Positions 17,186 to 27,712 of a DNA stretch of 64,000 nt are shown piece by piece (position 1 is the first letter of the stretch; each line of letters starts with the position of its first letter). Position numbers and translations under genes: made by a program. The DNA comes from Aliikangiella marina. Lineage in GTDB: Bacteria > Pseudomonadota > Gammaproteobacteria > Enterobacterales > Kangiellaceae. Under the pieces are notes generated by a model. That model was not told where the DNA came from. It saw nothing but the letters and a program-made list of their open reading frames with translations, and searched no databases. The stretch spans positions 595,076-659,075 of the forward strand of contig NZ_VIKR01000003.1 in the NCBI RefSeq assembly GCF_007004765.1. The letters are read 5' to 3'.

Positions 17186-20100
17186 TTAAGCAACCGCTTT
17201 AGTGATAAAACGAATTAACTCTTCGACCGGAAGTGCCCTGGAACAGTAGTATCCCTGAATCGATACATCACCAATGGCTTTTACGAAGTCGAATTGGGAT
17301 TTAGTTTCCACACCTTCACATACAACTTTCATTCCTAGCGCTTGTCCCATACTGACTGAAGCCTCTACGATGGCTTGGGTACGTTGATCATTGGTCAAGT
17401 CTGTCATAAAAACTCTATCGAGTTTTAGGGTGTCGATTGGGAAGTATTTAAGGTAGCTGAGGCTTGAGTAGCCTTTGCCAAAATCATCAAGTGCAATTGA
17501 AAAGCCAAAGTCTCTAATTTCATATAGTATTTTCTCAGCTAGCTTAAAATCATCGACAAGCAGCCCTTCGGTGATTTCAAATTCAACCAGTGAAGGGGCG
17601 ATTCCTGCCTTGTTAACAATGCTGGCTAATGTTTTAGCAAGGTCATGGTGCCTGAACTGTCTCGCTGATAAATTAATAGAAAGTCCGATAGGTGACTCAC
17701 AATTTTGATTAATTACTTTAAGATCTTTAATTGCTCGCTCAACAATCCACTCACCAAGTACTACGATTAAGCCGCTCTCTTCAGCAATCGGTACAAATAA
17801 GTCAGGAGGAACAAACTCACCCTGGTTTCGCCATCGCAGCAAGGCTTCGACTTTGATAGTTGAATTGTCTCTCGGTGATATTTGAGGTTGGTAATAAAGT
17901 TCTAATGCATCATCCTCTATTGCCGCTCGTAAGGCTTTTTCGGTCCGGAGACGGTCAACTGCGGCATGGTTGAGTTTCTCTGAGAAAAAATGAAAATTAT
18001 TTTTACCCGACTCTTTTGCTGCATACATTGCCATATCTGCACACTTCAATAACCCTCCAGTGGTAAGTGCATCGTCTGGAAATACCGCAATACCGATGCT
18101 GGTCGAAACGTAAAGTTCATGTTCATTAATATTAAAAGGCTGACTAGCTGCAGCTTTAAGTTTACTGGCAATAACCCCGGCATCGTCGGGATGATGGGTT
18201 TGGCTGAGCAGTAGTACAAACTCATCGCCACCCAGCCTGGCAAGCGTATCTGTACTGCGCAATAGTTGATTAAAGCGCTCTGCCAAGCTCTTCAATAGCT
18301 CGTCACCGACATCGTGTCCTAAGGTATCGTTGATATATTTAAAATTATCTAAATCGATAAATAGCATGGTGACATTGTAGTTACCTCTTTTCGCTCTCAG
18401 TATTGCTTGTGAAGTTCGTTCTTCCAGGAGAACTCGATTAGGTAGACCGGTTAATGAATCAAAGTGAGCTAGTTTTTGGAGCTCTGCTTCGGTTTCTTTT
18501 AGATCAGTAATATCTGCGTAAATTCCCGTATAGTGGGTAACTTTACCTTCGCTATCTTTAATACTAGTGACCGTTAGCAATTGTGGAACGACCGAACCAT
18601 CTTTAGTTTTCTCCCAAATCTCGCCGTGCCAATTTCCCTTCTCTTGTAGGCTGGAGTAGAGCTCGTCAAAGAAATTTTCATCGTGATAGTCTGAGCGAAT
18701 GATTGATGGTTTATTGCCGAGCAATTCTGCGCGGCTATAACCGAAAAGACGCTCAAACGCAGGGTTCATATCGATGATGTTAAAATCTGGATCGGTAATG
18801 ACTATCCCCTCAATAATATTTTCAATTACCGCATCACTTAAGCTCAATTTTGCATTAAGCTCTTGCAGGGCTTTTTCTTCTGCTTTCCGTTCGGTGATGT
18901 CGGTGGCAATACTACAGATGGCATAAATATTACCCGCTTTATTTTTTAAGGGAAATTTAACCGCAATGAATGTATGTTGATTACCGTCGGCGTGTACAGC
19001 ATCTTCTTCAAAGCTCATAGGCTTATTATTTTCAATGACGATTTCATCGTTTTTCTGAAACTCTCGGGCAAGCTGAGTATCAAGCAATTGAAAATCCGTT
19101 TTCCCTATAATTTCACTTTCGCTTAACTGAAAAAAATCTAGAAAAGCATTGTTTACGAGGCGGTATTCACCAGTTGTGTTTTTAATGTTTACAATGGCTG
19201 AAGAATTATCCAAGATGTTCTTTAGCTGTTGACGACTTTCATCAAGGTTGTGTCGCTCAATTTCCAGCTGACTAATTTTTTCTTGGAGTGAATTAGTCAT
19301 TTGATTAAAGCTTTGACTTAATTCGCTAATCTCATCGTTACTATGTTCCGACACTCTTAGGTCATAGTTACCACTGAGGATATTTTTCGTTGCCTCAAGC
19401 AAGGAGTTAATACGAGTCGTTATTAATCTCTTGGTGAAAAAGCTAAGAAACAAAACCTCGGTAACAATCATCGCAATAATCAACCAGATTGCAAACTTAG
19501 CTTGGCGGAATAGCGGGGCAAATACTTCTGACTCATCGATCACGCCAATGATTCGCCAGTCGATTGATTTAAGCCTATTTTTATAGAGGATAATATCCTT
19601 GTTTGGTTGAAGTGTGAGCGATGTAAAATTATTTTCAGTCTTAAATTGGCTCAGCTTAAGTGCATTGATCTCTGCGACGCGATTGGGTTGATTGGTCGAT
19701 AGTGGTTTACTTCCAAGGTCAACCACCGCTAAGTATCCAGAATTATTAATATTGGTATTATCGACATGTTTAAAGTAGTCAGTTAAATCATAAAACACTT
19801 CAATTATACCCAATTGCTCTTGGGCGCGCCGGATAACTTGACTATAGATAAAGAGTGGTCGACTCGAATTCTCGGAAGCTTCAATAAATCTTTGACTTGG
19901 GTACAGAAAGTTATTCTCGTGATCGGCTAGTTGACACACTGTCTTGAGCGTATCATTCGTGACCTCGTTTGAGATATACTGAGAGGCTAATAAGCCGCCG
20001 TTTAAATCACAGATTTTTAAACCGATATAAGCAGGATTACGAACTGATTGATTATTAAAAAAAGTAATCACTGAATTTAAATATTCTTCGGCTTCTCTAT

Positions 20101-20380
20101 CAAGTCCATATTTTAAATTGAGGTAGTATGATTCTAGTGCGGGTAAACTGCCAATAATTTCAACGTCGCTACTTAACTGAGACAATTCATTCTCAATTTG
20201 ATTGCTTGCTTGTTCAACTGATACGCGGACATTTTGCACTGTCAGCTCGCGGAGCATTTTTGACATTTGATAAAAGCTCGCAGTTTCAAAGGTTGCTACG
20301 CCGAGTGTCAATACAAAAATACTTCGGACTAAAAATTTAAAATGAAGCTTAGCAAATAAGCTCCTGAAAATACGGCTCAT
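17186..20380 (-). CDS. CACHE-HAMP-PAS-PAS-GGDEF-EAL c-di-GMP signalling protein
   Basis: A 1064-residue inner-membrane protein. Two membrane helices (about 15-35 and 295-316) flank a periplasmic CACHE-like sensor. HAMP follows at about 317-370, two PAS domains at about 385-630, GGDEF at about 640-800 and EAL at about 815-1055. The active GGDEF motif (ARLGGDEFVLLL) and the EAL catalytic set (VEALLRW, INLSARQFR, EITEGLL, DDFGKGYSSL) are all present, so it may make and/or degrade c-di-GMP. Its start overlaps the stop of the solute-binding protein gene by four bases, implying that this binding protein presents a ligand to its sensor domain. Confidence 0.92.
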   Translation of the reverse strand: MSRIFRSLFAKLHFKFLVRSIFVLTLGVATFETASFYQMSKMLRELTVQNVRVSVEQASNQIENELSQLSSDVEIIGSLPALESYYLNLKYGLDREAEEYLNSVITFFNNQSVRNPAYIGLKICDLNGGLLASQYISNEVTNDTLKTVCQLADHENNFLYPSQRFIEASENSSRPLFIYSQVIRRAQEQLGIIEVFYDLTDYFKHVDNTNINNSGYLAVVDLGSKPLSTNQPNRVAEINALKLSQFKTENNFTSLTLQPNKDIILYKNRLKSIDWRIIGVIDESEVFAPLFRQAKFAIWLIIAMIVTEVLFLSFFTKRLITTRINSLLEATKNILSGNYDLRVSEHSNDEISELSQSFNQMTNSLQEKISQLEIERHNLDESRQQLKNILDNSSAIVNIKNTTGEYRLVNNAFLDFFQLSESEIIGKTDFQLLDTQLAREFQKNDEIVIENNKPMSFEEDAVHADGNQHTFIAVKFPLKNKAGNIYAICSIATDITERKAEEKALQELNAKLSLSDAVIENIIEGIVITDPDFNIIDMNPAFERLFGYSRAELLGNKPSIIRSDYHDENFFDELYSSLQEKGNWHGEIWEKTKDGSVVPQLLTVTSIKDSEGKVTHYTGIYADITDLKETEAELQKLAHFDSLTGLPNRVLLEERTSQAILRAKRGNYNVTMLFIDLDNFKYINDTLGHDVGDELLKSLAERFNQLLRSTDTLARLGGDEFVLLLSQTHHPDDAGVIASKLKAAASQPFNINEHELYVSTSIGIAVFPDDALTTGGLLKCADMAMYAAKESGKNNFHFFSEKLNHAAVDRLRTEKALRAAIEDDALELYYQPQISPRDNSTIKVEALLRWRNQGEFVPPDLFVPIAEESGLIVVLGEWIVERAIKDLKVINQNCESPIGLSINLSARQFRHHDLAKTLASIVNKAGIAPSLVEFEITEGLLVDDFKLAEKILYEIRDFGFSIALDDFGKGYSSLSYLKYFPIDTLKLDRVFMTDLTNDQRTQAIVEASVSMGQALGMKVVCEGVETKSQFDFVKAIGDVSIQGYYCSRALPVEELIRFITKAVA

Positions 20381-21915
20381 TCTGACTCAACCACCTTTGC
20401 TCTGGTGAGTACTTCGTAATTAAGGTGGCCAGTAGTATTGTACTCAGTAATATCAAACTTTTTACGGACTGCCGCTGTAATGATTTTTTGGGTCGTAAAC
20501 AAAAGAAGCGCGTTATCATGAACATATTTGTCCAAGGCTTGTAGTCGTTTTTCATGTTCACTTAGATCGACAACTTGTAGGGCATAGGTAAAGCGCTTAT
20601 CGAATTCTGGAGAATCCAAAAGCGACCATGGGCTGCCCGACTCGAGAAAAAGCCCAGCGTGAAAAGCGAGATTAAACATTGGGTTGTCGACGAAATTGAT
20701 CACCATGTCATAATCAGGGCGTTGCCCGGTTTTTATCTTGTGGATGACGACTCGGTTAGACCATTCGGTGCGGCTCACGATTTCAAGTGTCAAATCGACG
20801 CCGATCACTTTTAGGTTCTGTTGAATAATTTTTGCCGCTGGCACTGCGGTATCTGCGACCAGTGCTTTGAGTTTTATTGGCAGAGTCACTCCACTATTTT
20901 TTAAGAGTGTTCTCGCTTTCCTCGGAGAATACTCATAGGGAGTGAGTTGCGGGTTTGCCCCGAATTCTCCGGACTTACCAATTGATGACATGGGTAGCGC
21001 GTTACCAAAATCAGCGAAACGAATAATGTCATCTTTATTGATTGCATGGTTGAGTGCTTTTCGCACATCCAGACTGGCAAGCGCCCCTTGGTTTTTGAGT
21101 AAAACAAAATAACTTGCCAAGACGGGTCTTTTAATGATCCGTGCTTGATTGACCGATTGACGCATTAACTTCCCGGTATTGTTGCCACTCAGATTTGGGA
21201 TAAAATCTAAGGTTCCATCTTCAAATCCTGCCAGCCAGTCGTTGGTTTTGACAATAACATAATTGAGATAATCAATATGCGGCAAGCCTTTTTGCCAGTA
21301 ATTTGGGTTCTTTTTAAGGCGTATGCTCTGATTACTCAGCCAGCTCTCAAATTGATAAGGTCCCGTACCGACTGGATATTGTTGAAAATGTTCGATGCCA
21401 TGCTCTTGGATATATTTAGGCGGACATATCGAAGAAAAAAGATTGAGTCGATTCAAGAAAAGACCATCAGGAAATTTGGTATTAAAAATCACTACATAAG
21501 GATCTTGAGGCACCGTTTCGACAGATTCTAGGCTGCTAAAAATCCAATTGTTACCAGCCTGATTTTCTGGGTTTAAGATGTAATCGAAAGTGAATTTAAC
21601 GGCCTGCGCATTGAAGTCCTCACCATTATGAAATTTGACGCCACGGCGAAGCCTAAATACCCAGCGCGTATCAGTAAGCGGTTGCCAGCTGGTTGCTAAG
21701 CCAGGCTGAAAATGGCCGTTCAAATCTAGATAAACCAGACCATCGAAAATTTGCGCAATTACGGTGTAAGAGTCCGGATCAAATGCTGGCGATAAAGGTA
21801 CGATACTCGGCGGATCTTGAGCAAAATAGGCTATTTTTAATTCACTGGCATCAAGGTGACCGCTGAGTCCAAGGAGGAGTCCTAGCACGATCCCCTTCCA
21901 ATTGGGATACTTCAT
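20377..21915 (-). CDS. Periplasmic solute-binding protein, family 5 (DppA/OppA-like)
   Basis: A 512-residue exported protein with a signal peptide ending near residue 24. LATSWQPLTDTRWVFRLRRGVKFHNGEDF and the segment YPVGTGPYQFESW are classic SBP_bac_5 landmarks (given here in parts; the key residues are W, FxLRxGVxFHxG and VGTGPY). Such proteins bind peptides, nickel or heme for ABC importers, yet no permease or ATPase gene is nearby. It is instead coupled by ATGA overlap to a GGDEF-EAL receptor, so it may be a ligand sensor. Confidence 0.9.
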   Translation of the reverse strand: MKYPNWKGIVLGLLLGLSGHLDASELKIAYFAQDPPSIVPLSPAFDPDSYTVIAQIFDGLVYLDLNGHFQPGLATSWQPLTDTRWVFRLRRGVKFHNGEDFNAQAVKFTFDYILNPENQAGNNWIFSSLESVETVPQDPYVVIFNTKFPDGLFLNRLNLFSSICPPKYIQEHGIEHFQQYPVGTGPYQFESWLSNQSIRLKKNPNYWQKGLPHIDYLNYVIVKTNDWLAGFEDGTLDFIPNLSGNNTGKLMRQSVNQARIIKRPVLASYFVLLKNQGALASLDVRKALNHAINKDDIIRFADFGNALPMSSIGKSGEFGANPQLTPYEYSPRKARTLLKNSGVTLPIKLKALVADTAVPAAKIIQQNLKVIGVDLTLEIVSRTEWSNRVVIHKIKTGQRPDYDMVINFVDNPMFNLAFHAGLFLESGSPWSLLDSPEFDKRFTYALQVVDLSEHEKRLQALDKYVHDNALLLFTTQKIITAAVRKKFDITEYNTTGHLNYEVLTRAKVVESE

Positions 21916-22175
21916 GTTAACTTATTGATTTAGCGCGCTTTGTATAAGTCTAGCGCAAGATTTCGAATTATCCAGTCGAGCGGAAAAAGGGCCGGTTTTT
22001 GGCTTTAATTAGCAGAAGATGGCATTGTCGATAATTAGATCAAATCGTTCTGTTTAAAGGCTCATGAAATTGGCGACAGGGTCAGTCTTTTACTATACAA
22101 TACGCGCAATTTTTGACCTCAGGCGTATCTCAAAAAGATTCGCTCCTCCTCGAGTAATTACTGGCGGGAATTGAC

Positions 22176-23429
22176 ATGTTAGACAACCAACAAACTATTG
22201 CAGAATTTGACCCAGATTTATGGCAATCCATTGAAGCTGAAAAAAAGCGTCAAGAAGAGCATATCGAACTTATCGCATCTGAAAACTATACAAGTGCTCG
22301 AGTGATGGAGGCCCAGGGATCTGTTCTCACCAACAAGTACGCTGAAGGTTATCCACATAAACGCTATTATGGTGGATGTGAGTACGTTGATATCGCTGAA
22401 GATTTAGCGATTGAGCGAGTTAAAGAATTGTTTGGTGCGGACTATGCAAACGTCCAGCCTCACTCGGGCTCGCAAGCAAACTCGGCGGTTTACCTTGCTC
22501 TTTTAGAGCCTGGCGACACCGTGTTGGGGATGAGTTTGAATGAAGGCGGTCATTTGACTCACGGTTCGCCTGTTAACTTTTCCGGTAAAATCTATAAATC
22601 AGTTCAGTATGGTTTGGATGAGAATGGCTACATTGATTACGCCCAAGTTGAAGCACTCGCATTAGAGCATAAACCAAAAATGATTCTGGCTGGCTTTTCG
22701 GCTTATTCGCGCACGGTTGATTGGTCTAAATTCCGAGAAATTGCAGATAAAATTGGCGCCTATTTCCTAGTAGATATGGCCCATGTTGCTGGATTGGTCG
22801 CAGCCGGACTTTACCCAAATCCGGTCCCTCATGCAGACGTAGTTACCTCGACCACTCACAAAACTTTGGCAGGACCTCGCGGCGGGATCATTCTTGCTCG
22901 AGAGAATGAAGCGCTCCAAAAGAAATTTAACTCGGCAGTATTCCCAGGTGGACAAGGTGGTCCATTGATGCATGTTATCGCCGGCAAGGCGGTGGCATTC
23001 AAAGAAGCCCTAAGCGATGAATTTAAAGCGATGCAAAAACAAGTTCTCGCCAACTCAAAAGCAATGGTCGCAACAATTCAAGAGCGAGGCTATAAAATCG
23101 TCTCAGGCGGAACAGACAACCATCTATTTTTAATCGATTTAATCGATAAGGATATCACTGGCAAAGATGCTGAAGCTGCACTTGGCGAAGCATTCATCAC
23201 GGTCAACAAAAATACGGTACCTAATGAGCCTCGTTCACCATTTGTAACATCAGGTTTAAGAATGGGCACGCCAGCTATCACCACTCGCGGACTTAAAGAA
23301 GCGGAGTGCACTGAATTAGCCGGTTGGATCTGTGACATTTTAGACGATATTACTAACCAACAAGTTATTGCTGACACCAAAGAAAAAGTGTTAGCGTTGA
23401 CGGCTAAATTTCCAGTGTACGGCAAATAA
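22176..23429 (+). CDS. glyA: Serine hydroxymethyltransferase
   Basis: A PLP enzyme interconverting serine and glycine while loading tetrahydrofolate with one carbon. The 417-residue length is standard. [18 protein letters not shown], and [13 protein letters not shown] (with the PLP lysine) are all intact, as is the C-terminal [15 protein letters not shown]. It heads the nrdR-rib cluster, a common gammaproteobacterial order, but a hairpin after it suggests partly separate transcription. Confidence 0.98.
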   Translation: MLDNQQTIAEFDPDLWQSIEAEKKRQEEHIELIASENYTSARVMEAQGSVLTNKYAEGYPHKRYYGGCEYVDIAEDLAIERVKELFGADYANVQPHSGSQANSAVYLALLEPGDTVLGMSLNEGGHLTHGSPVNFSGKIYKSVQYGLDENGYIDYAQVEALALEHKPKMILAGFSAYSRTVDWSKFREIADKIGAYFLVDMAHVAGLVAAGLYPNPVPHADVVTSTTHKTLAGPRGGIILARENEALQKKFNSAVFPGGQGGPLMHVIAGKAVAFKEALSDEFKAMQKQVLANSKAMVATIQERGYKIVSGGTDNHLFLIDLIDKDITGKDAEAALGEAFITVNKNTVPNEPRSPFVTSGLRMGTPAITTRGLKEAECTELAGWICDILDDITNQQVIADTKEKVLALTAKFPVYGK

Positions 23430-23451
23430 CGACTTTTGCTGGTATACTTGC

Positions 23452-23490
23452 AAGCCATTCCGACGTTCAGTTGGAATGGCTTTGTTGTTT
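23452..23490 (+). terminator. Probable intrinsic terminator of glyA
   Basis: AAGCCATTCC (23452-23461) pairs perfectly with GGAATGGCTT (23473-23482), with an 11-base loop and a T-rich tail (TTGTTGTTT). The interrupted T run suggests incomplete termination. Confidence 0.65.
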
Positions 23491-23616
23491 CTGTCTTGCG
23501 AGTTGTTATGGATTACTGGTAGTTCGGTTACTTTTATCAGTTATTAGGCACAAGTTAGGTCTTTAGTGTTGATTAATAGCGAGCAAGAATGAGTTAACTA
23601 TGAATTTGGAGCCACC

Positions 23617-24072
23617 ATGCGTTGCCCATTTTGTTCTTTTCACGATACAAAAGTAATCGATTCTCGACTTGTTGCTGAGGGCGATCAAGTTCGTCGCCGA
23701 CGCGAGTGCCAAGAGTGTGGCGAACGCTTTACGACCTTTGAAGGGGCCGAATTACTGATGCCAAGGGTCATTAAAGGCGATGGAACCCGACAACCTTTTG
23801 ATGACCAAAAACTGAAATCGGGGATCATGAGAGCGGTTGAAAAGCGTCCTGTGTCGGTCGAAGATGTGGAAAAATCCATTCTAAAAATTCAATCACAGAT
23901 TCGTGGTTTGGGTGAACGAGAGGTATCCGCCCAAATTATCGGAGAGATGGTCATGGATGCATTGAAAAAGCTCGACCAAGTCGCCTTTGTTCGTTTCGCA
24001 TCGGTTTATCGTCGCTTTAAAGACGTTAGTGAATTTCGAGAAGAAATTGAGCGCTTAGAATCGAAAGATTAA
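23617..24072 (+). CDS. nrdR: Transcriptional repressor NrdR
   Basis: Nucleotide-sensing repressor of ribonucleotide reductase genes. The N-terminal zinc ribbon (MRCPFC near 1-6 and CQECGERF near 31-38) and the ATP-cone domain ([13 protein letters not shown]) are both complete, with the usual length of 151. It starts the riboflavin operon; ribD follows within about 30 bases. Confidence 0.97.
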   Translation: MRCPFCSFHDTKVIDSRLVAEGDQVRRRRECQECGERFTTFEGAELLMPRVIKGDGTRQPFDDQKLKSGIMRAVEKRPVSVEDVEKSILKIQSQIRGLGEREVSAQIIGEMVMDALKKLDQVAFVRFASVYRRFKDVSEFREEIERLESKD

Positions 24073-24102
24073 GCAAGCTTTGTGCAACTGCATCATCAAG
24101 TT

Positions 24103-25239
24103 ATGAACCAACCCAACAAGTCAACAGCAACCTGGACAGCAGACGAGCATCGTATGATGTCGCTGGCATTGCAGTTGGCGCGAAAAGGCGTTTACACCGC
24201 AAGACCGAATCCTTGCGTGGGTTGCGTCATTGTTAACGATGGCGTGATTGTCGGTGAAGGCTGGCATCAGCAATTTGGTCAAGCTCATGCGGAAATTAAT
24301 GCACTCAAACAAGCTGGTGACAAGGCGCGAGGAGCGACTTGTTATGTGACTCTCGAGCCCTGTGCCCACATGGGGAAAACTGGACCTTGTGCAAATGCGC
24401 TAGTGGATGCGGGTATTAAACAAGTTATCGCTGCAATGGGCGATCCTAACCCGCGAGTATCCGGTAAAGGGTTCGATATTTTAAGAGATGCAGGAATTGA
24501 AGTAAAAGTTGGTTTACTTGAAGCGTCCGCAAAACTAATCAATAAAGGGTTTATATCCCGAATGCAGCGCAATCGACCATGGGTGATTTGTAAGTTAGCA
24601 ATGAGTCTCGATGGCCGAACGGCACTAGCCAATGGAAAAAGTAAATGGATAACAGGGCCTGCTGCGCGTGCGGATGTTCAAAAGCTGCGCGCTCGCCAAG
24701 ATGCTATAATTACCGGAATTGGAACCGTGATAGCAGATAATCCAAGCTTAACCGTCCGGGCTGCTGACACCATGGAGGACGATGACCCTTGGTTTACTGA
24801 AGCTAACAAAAATGGTTTCCAGCAGCCCAAAAGAGTGTTGCTTGATCCCAACCAAAAAGCGTCAGGCCAAGAAAAAGTGTTTAATGCCGACACCCAAGTT
24901 TTTTGGGTCACAAGGCGCCCCATTGATAGCGCGCTCGATGACCATATTGTTAATTGGTCTGCGACAGACGCTCTTCCCGCTTTATTGGAAGAAATGGTCA
25001 AGGTCGGGTGTAATAGCGTTCTGCTTGAAGCTGGCCACACACTAGCGGGCTCATTTTTAAAAGCTGGGCTTATTGACGAATTAGTTGTCTATATGGCGCC
25101 TAAGCTGATGGGAAGCACCGCGATGGGGCTTGTCTCACTTGATTTAGACTGTATGCAAGATATCGTGGATCTGGAACTGACTGATTTGCGTAAAGTCGGC
25201 AATGATATCCGTATGACCTATCAGGTAAAAGGTGATTAA
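24103..25239 (+). CDS. ribD: Bifunctional riboflavin biosynthesis deaminase/reductase RibD
   Basis: Second and third steps of riboflavin synthesis. The N-terminal deaminase has the zinc site HAEIN and EPCAHMGKTGPC. The C-terminal DHFR-like reductase shows KLAMSLDGRTA and the GITGIGTVIADNP-type loop (seen as ITGIGTVIADNPSL). The ATG at 24103 gives 378 residues; a GTG at 24082 in frame would add seven and is less likely. It lies between nrdR and ribE in the same orientation. Confidence 0.95.
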   Translation: MNQPNKSTATWTADEHRMMSLALQLARKGVYTARPNPCVGCVIVNDGVIVGEGWHQQFGQAHAEINALKQAGDKARGATCYVTLEPCAHMGKTGPCANALVDAGIKQVIAAMGDPNPRVSGKGFDILRDAGIEVKVGLLEASAKLINKGFISRMQRNRPWVICKLAMSLDGRTALANGKSKWITGPAARADVQKLRARQDAIITGIGTVIADNPSLTVRAADTMEDDDPWFTEANKNGFQQPKRVLLDPNQKASGQEKVFNADTQVFWVTRRPIDSALDDHIVNWSATDALPALLEEMVKVGCNSVLLEAGHTLAGSFLKAGLIDELVVYMAPKLMGSTAMGLVSLDLDCMQDIVDLELTDLRKVGNDIRMTYQVKGD

Positions 25240-25298
25240 CTCAACACGACACTCACAAAATGAGCGTCAGTGACAAGTCAGAGGCGAGATAAAAAAAT

Positions 25299-25952
25299 AT
25301 GTTCACTGGAATTATAGAATCGGTTGGTACAATCGAATCGATAGAATCAAAATCAGGCGATAAGCGATTCAAAATTAATGTTGGCAAGCTGGATATGTCC
25401 GACGTCGCTTTGGGGGACAGTATTGCTTGCAATGGTGTTTGCTTGACAGCCATTGCATTTGACGACCACTCATACACTGCAGATGTTTCAGGTGAGTCGC
25501 TTAAATTAACCTCATTAGGTGATATCGCTGTAGGGGCATCATGTAATTTGGAAAAAGCTTTGACCCCAACAACCCGCCTTGGAGGACACTTAGTCAGTGG
25601 TCATGTTGATGGTATTGGGGAGGTGGTTTCAGTCAAAACTGAGTCGCGAAGTATTCAGTATCAGATCAAAGCGCCACAGGAACTCGCGAAATACATTGCG
25701 AAAAAAGGTTCAATCACTGTCGATGGAATCTCGTTAACCGTTAATGAAATTGATGGTGAAACTTTCATGTTAAACTTGGTCCCTCACACGCTCCAAGAAA
25801 CCAATGCGAAAGAGTGGCAACCCGGCGTTAAAGTTAATCTAGAAGTTGATTTACTGGCTCGTTATTTGGAAAGGTTGTTACAAGGACAAACCCAAGATGT
25901 GAATAGCAATGTTACATACCAGTTACTGGCCGAAAGTGGTTTTGTAAAATAA
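25299..25952 (+). CDS. ribE: Riboflavin synthase alpha chain
   Basis: Catalyses the dismutation of two lumazines to riboflavin. The 217-residue protein has the duplicated lumazine-binding barrels: MFTGIIESVG with CNGVCLT in the first and GHLVSGHVDG with VDGISLTVN in the second. It is intact and in the usual position in the operon. Confidence 0.97.
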   Translation: MFTGIIESVGTIESIESKSGDKRFKINVGKLDMSDVALGDSIACNGVCLTAIAFDDHSYTADVSGESLKLTSLGDIAVGASCNLEKALTPTTRLGGHLVSGHVDGIGEVVSVKTESRSIQYQIKAPQELAKYIAKKGSITVDGISLTVNEIDGETFMLNLVPHTLQETNAKEWQPGVKVNLEVDLLARYLERLLQGQTQDVNSNVTYQLLAESGFVK

Positions 25953-26026
25953 AAAGGATTCAAAATTGAGTGAACTACAACGCTCAAAACAGTGTAAAAA
26001 ATTAACCAACAACGAGTTTTAACAAT

Positions 26027-27148
26027 ATGCAATTGAATACTGCCCAAGAACTAATAGAGGATATTGCCGCAGGTAAAATGGTTATCTTGATGGATGATGA
26101 GGATCGCGAAAATGAAGGCGACTTGGTCATGGCATCAAGCATGGTGCGACCAGAAGATATTAATTTTATGGCACGTTATGGCAGAGGTTTAATTTGTTTG
26201 ACCCTAACTCAAGAGCGATGCGAACAACTTCGGTTGCCGTTGATGGTCGGAAAAAATGCAGCGTCTTTTGAAACAAATTTTACGGTATCGATTGAAGCTG
26301 CCGACGGCGTGACAACTGGAATCTCTGCCGCAGATAGAGCTAGAACGATTCAAGCGGCCGTGGCTTCCGACGCTAAGCCCGAAGATATTGTGCAGCCAGG
26401 TCATATTTTTCCGATTATGGCAAAGCCCGGCGGCGTGTTGAACAGAGCTGGTCATACTGAAGCTGGCTGTGATTTGGCGCGATTAGCGGGGCTCGAACCG
26501 AGTGGTACCATCGTTGAAATTCTTAATGAAGATGGCAGTATGGCGCGTCGCCCCGATCTGGAGAAAGTCGCCCAAGAACATAACCTTAAGATTGGTACAA
26601 TCGCTGACTTAATTGCTTATCGGATGCATACAGAATTATCTGTCGAGGAAGTCTTATGTGTGGATTGGCCGACTGAATATGGCGAATTTAAGTTGCATGC
26701 TTACTCGGACAAAATTGATGGTCAAACCCATGTTGCATTGGTTATGGGAGAAATATCCGCTGAAGAAGCAACCATGGTACGAGTGCACTTATTGGACTAT
26801 GCAACGGATTTGCTGGGCAAAGATAAGAAGAGTCAAGGAAGCTGGACCATGAACCGGGCTTTGGCCAAAGTGGCCGAGGAAGGTAAAGGTGTCGTTTTAT
26901 TATTGGGTAATCAATCGTCACCGGAGGCAATTATTGATAGAATAGCGACCCTAGCCGGTGCAGAGAAGTCGAAGAAGTCAGTAAAAGCGCAAGCTGCTGC
27001 AAGTAAGGCGTCACGGACTGTCGGTATTGGCTCGCAGATTTTAATGGAGTTGGGTGTCCACAAAATGCGCTTGCTGAGCCCAGAGAAAAAGTATATTGCA
27101 CTGTCTGGTTACCAGCTAGAAATTGTTGAATACATTGAAGATAAATAG
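26027..27148 (+). CDS. ribBX: DHBP synthase with degenerate GTP cyclohydrolase II domain (RibBX type)
   Basis: The N-terminal half (to about residue 205) is a 3,4-dihydroxy-2-butanone-4-phosphate synthase with DDEDRENEGD and HTEAGCDLARLAG intact. The C-terminal half aligns with GTP cyclohydrolase II but lacks the zinc cysteines (normally CLTGD...CDCG); here the region reads RVHLLDYATDLLG. GTP cyclohydrolase activity is therefore not expected from this gene, as described for RibBX proteins, and a separate ribA should exist elsewhere. Most likely it still supplies DHBP to the pathway. Confidence 0.92.
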   Translation: MQLNTAQELIEDIAAGKMVILMDDEDRENEGDLVMASSMVRPEDINFMARYGRGLICLTLTQERCEQLRLPLMVGKNAASFETNFTVSIEAADGVTTGISAADRARTIQAAVASDAKPEDIVQPGHIFPIMAKPGGVLNRAGHTEAGCDLARLAGLEPSGTIVEILNEDGSMARRPDLEKVAQEHNLKIGTIADLIAYRMHTELSVEEVLCVDWPTEYGEFKLHAYSDKIDGQTHVALVMGEISAEEATMVRVHLLDYATDLLGKDKKSQGSWTMNRALAKVAEEGKGVVLLLGNQSSPEAIIDRIATLAGAEKSKKSVKAQAAASKASRTVGIGSQILMELGVHKMRLLSPEKKYIALSGYQLEIVEYIEDK

Positions 27149-27220
27149 AATATTTAAATAGCGAACGGTTAGAAAAAATTAAGCTGGCTCAAATAGAGTT
27201 TGTCAAAAAGAGAGAATAGT

Positions 27221-27688
27221 ATGAAAACCATCGAAGGTAATATGATTGGAAATGGCGCGAAGTACGCGTTGCTTGTTGCGCGATTTAACAGCTTTGTTGT
27301 TGAGAGTCTAGTTGATGGTGCTGTCGATGCCCTTAAAAGACATGGGGTTAAAGAGTCGGATATTGAAATCATTCGAGTACCAGGTGCCTATGAAATGCCG
27401 ATTGCTGCACAAAGAGTTGCCGCAACTGAAAAATATGATGCGATTGTGGCACTTGGTGCGGTGATCCGTGGCGGCACGCCCCATTTTGAATATGTAGCTG
27501 GTGAATGCGTTAAAGGGCTCTCACAAGTTTCACTCAACCAAAACTTACCGATTGCATTTGGGGTGTTGACGGTTGATTCAATCGAGCAAGCCATTGAACG
27601 TGCAGGTACTAAAGCTGGTAATAAAGGCGCGGAAGCAGCGCTAAGTGCTTTGGAAATGGTGAACCTTTTTAACCAAATTGGCGAATAA
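27221..27688 (+). CDS. ribH: 6,7-dimethyl-8-ribityllumazine synthase
   Basis: Condenses DHBP with the pyrimidine from RibD. The 155-residue protein shows [37 protein letters not shown] (with the catalytic His) and FGVLTVDS, all typical. The ATG at 27221 is preferred over an in-frame TTG at 27200. ribH is followed after 24 bases by nusB, a classic pairing. Confidence 0.97.
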   Translation: MKTIEGNMIGNGAKYALLVARFNSFVVESLVDGAVDALKRHGVKESDIEIIRVPGAYEMPIAAQRVAATEKYDAIVALGAVIRGGTPHFEYVAGECVKGLSQVSLNQNLPIAFGVLTVDSIEQAIERAGTKAGNKGAEAALSALEMVNLFNQIGE

Positions 27689-27712
27689 TTTCCACCAACT
27701 GAGTTTATATAC

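Noticed and set aside
25953..26026. Possible FMN riboswitch before the ribBX gene
   Set aside because: The conserved RFN helices (AGGG, GGGTGAAATTCC-type boxes) are not present here or before ribD.
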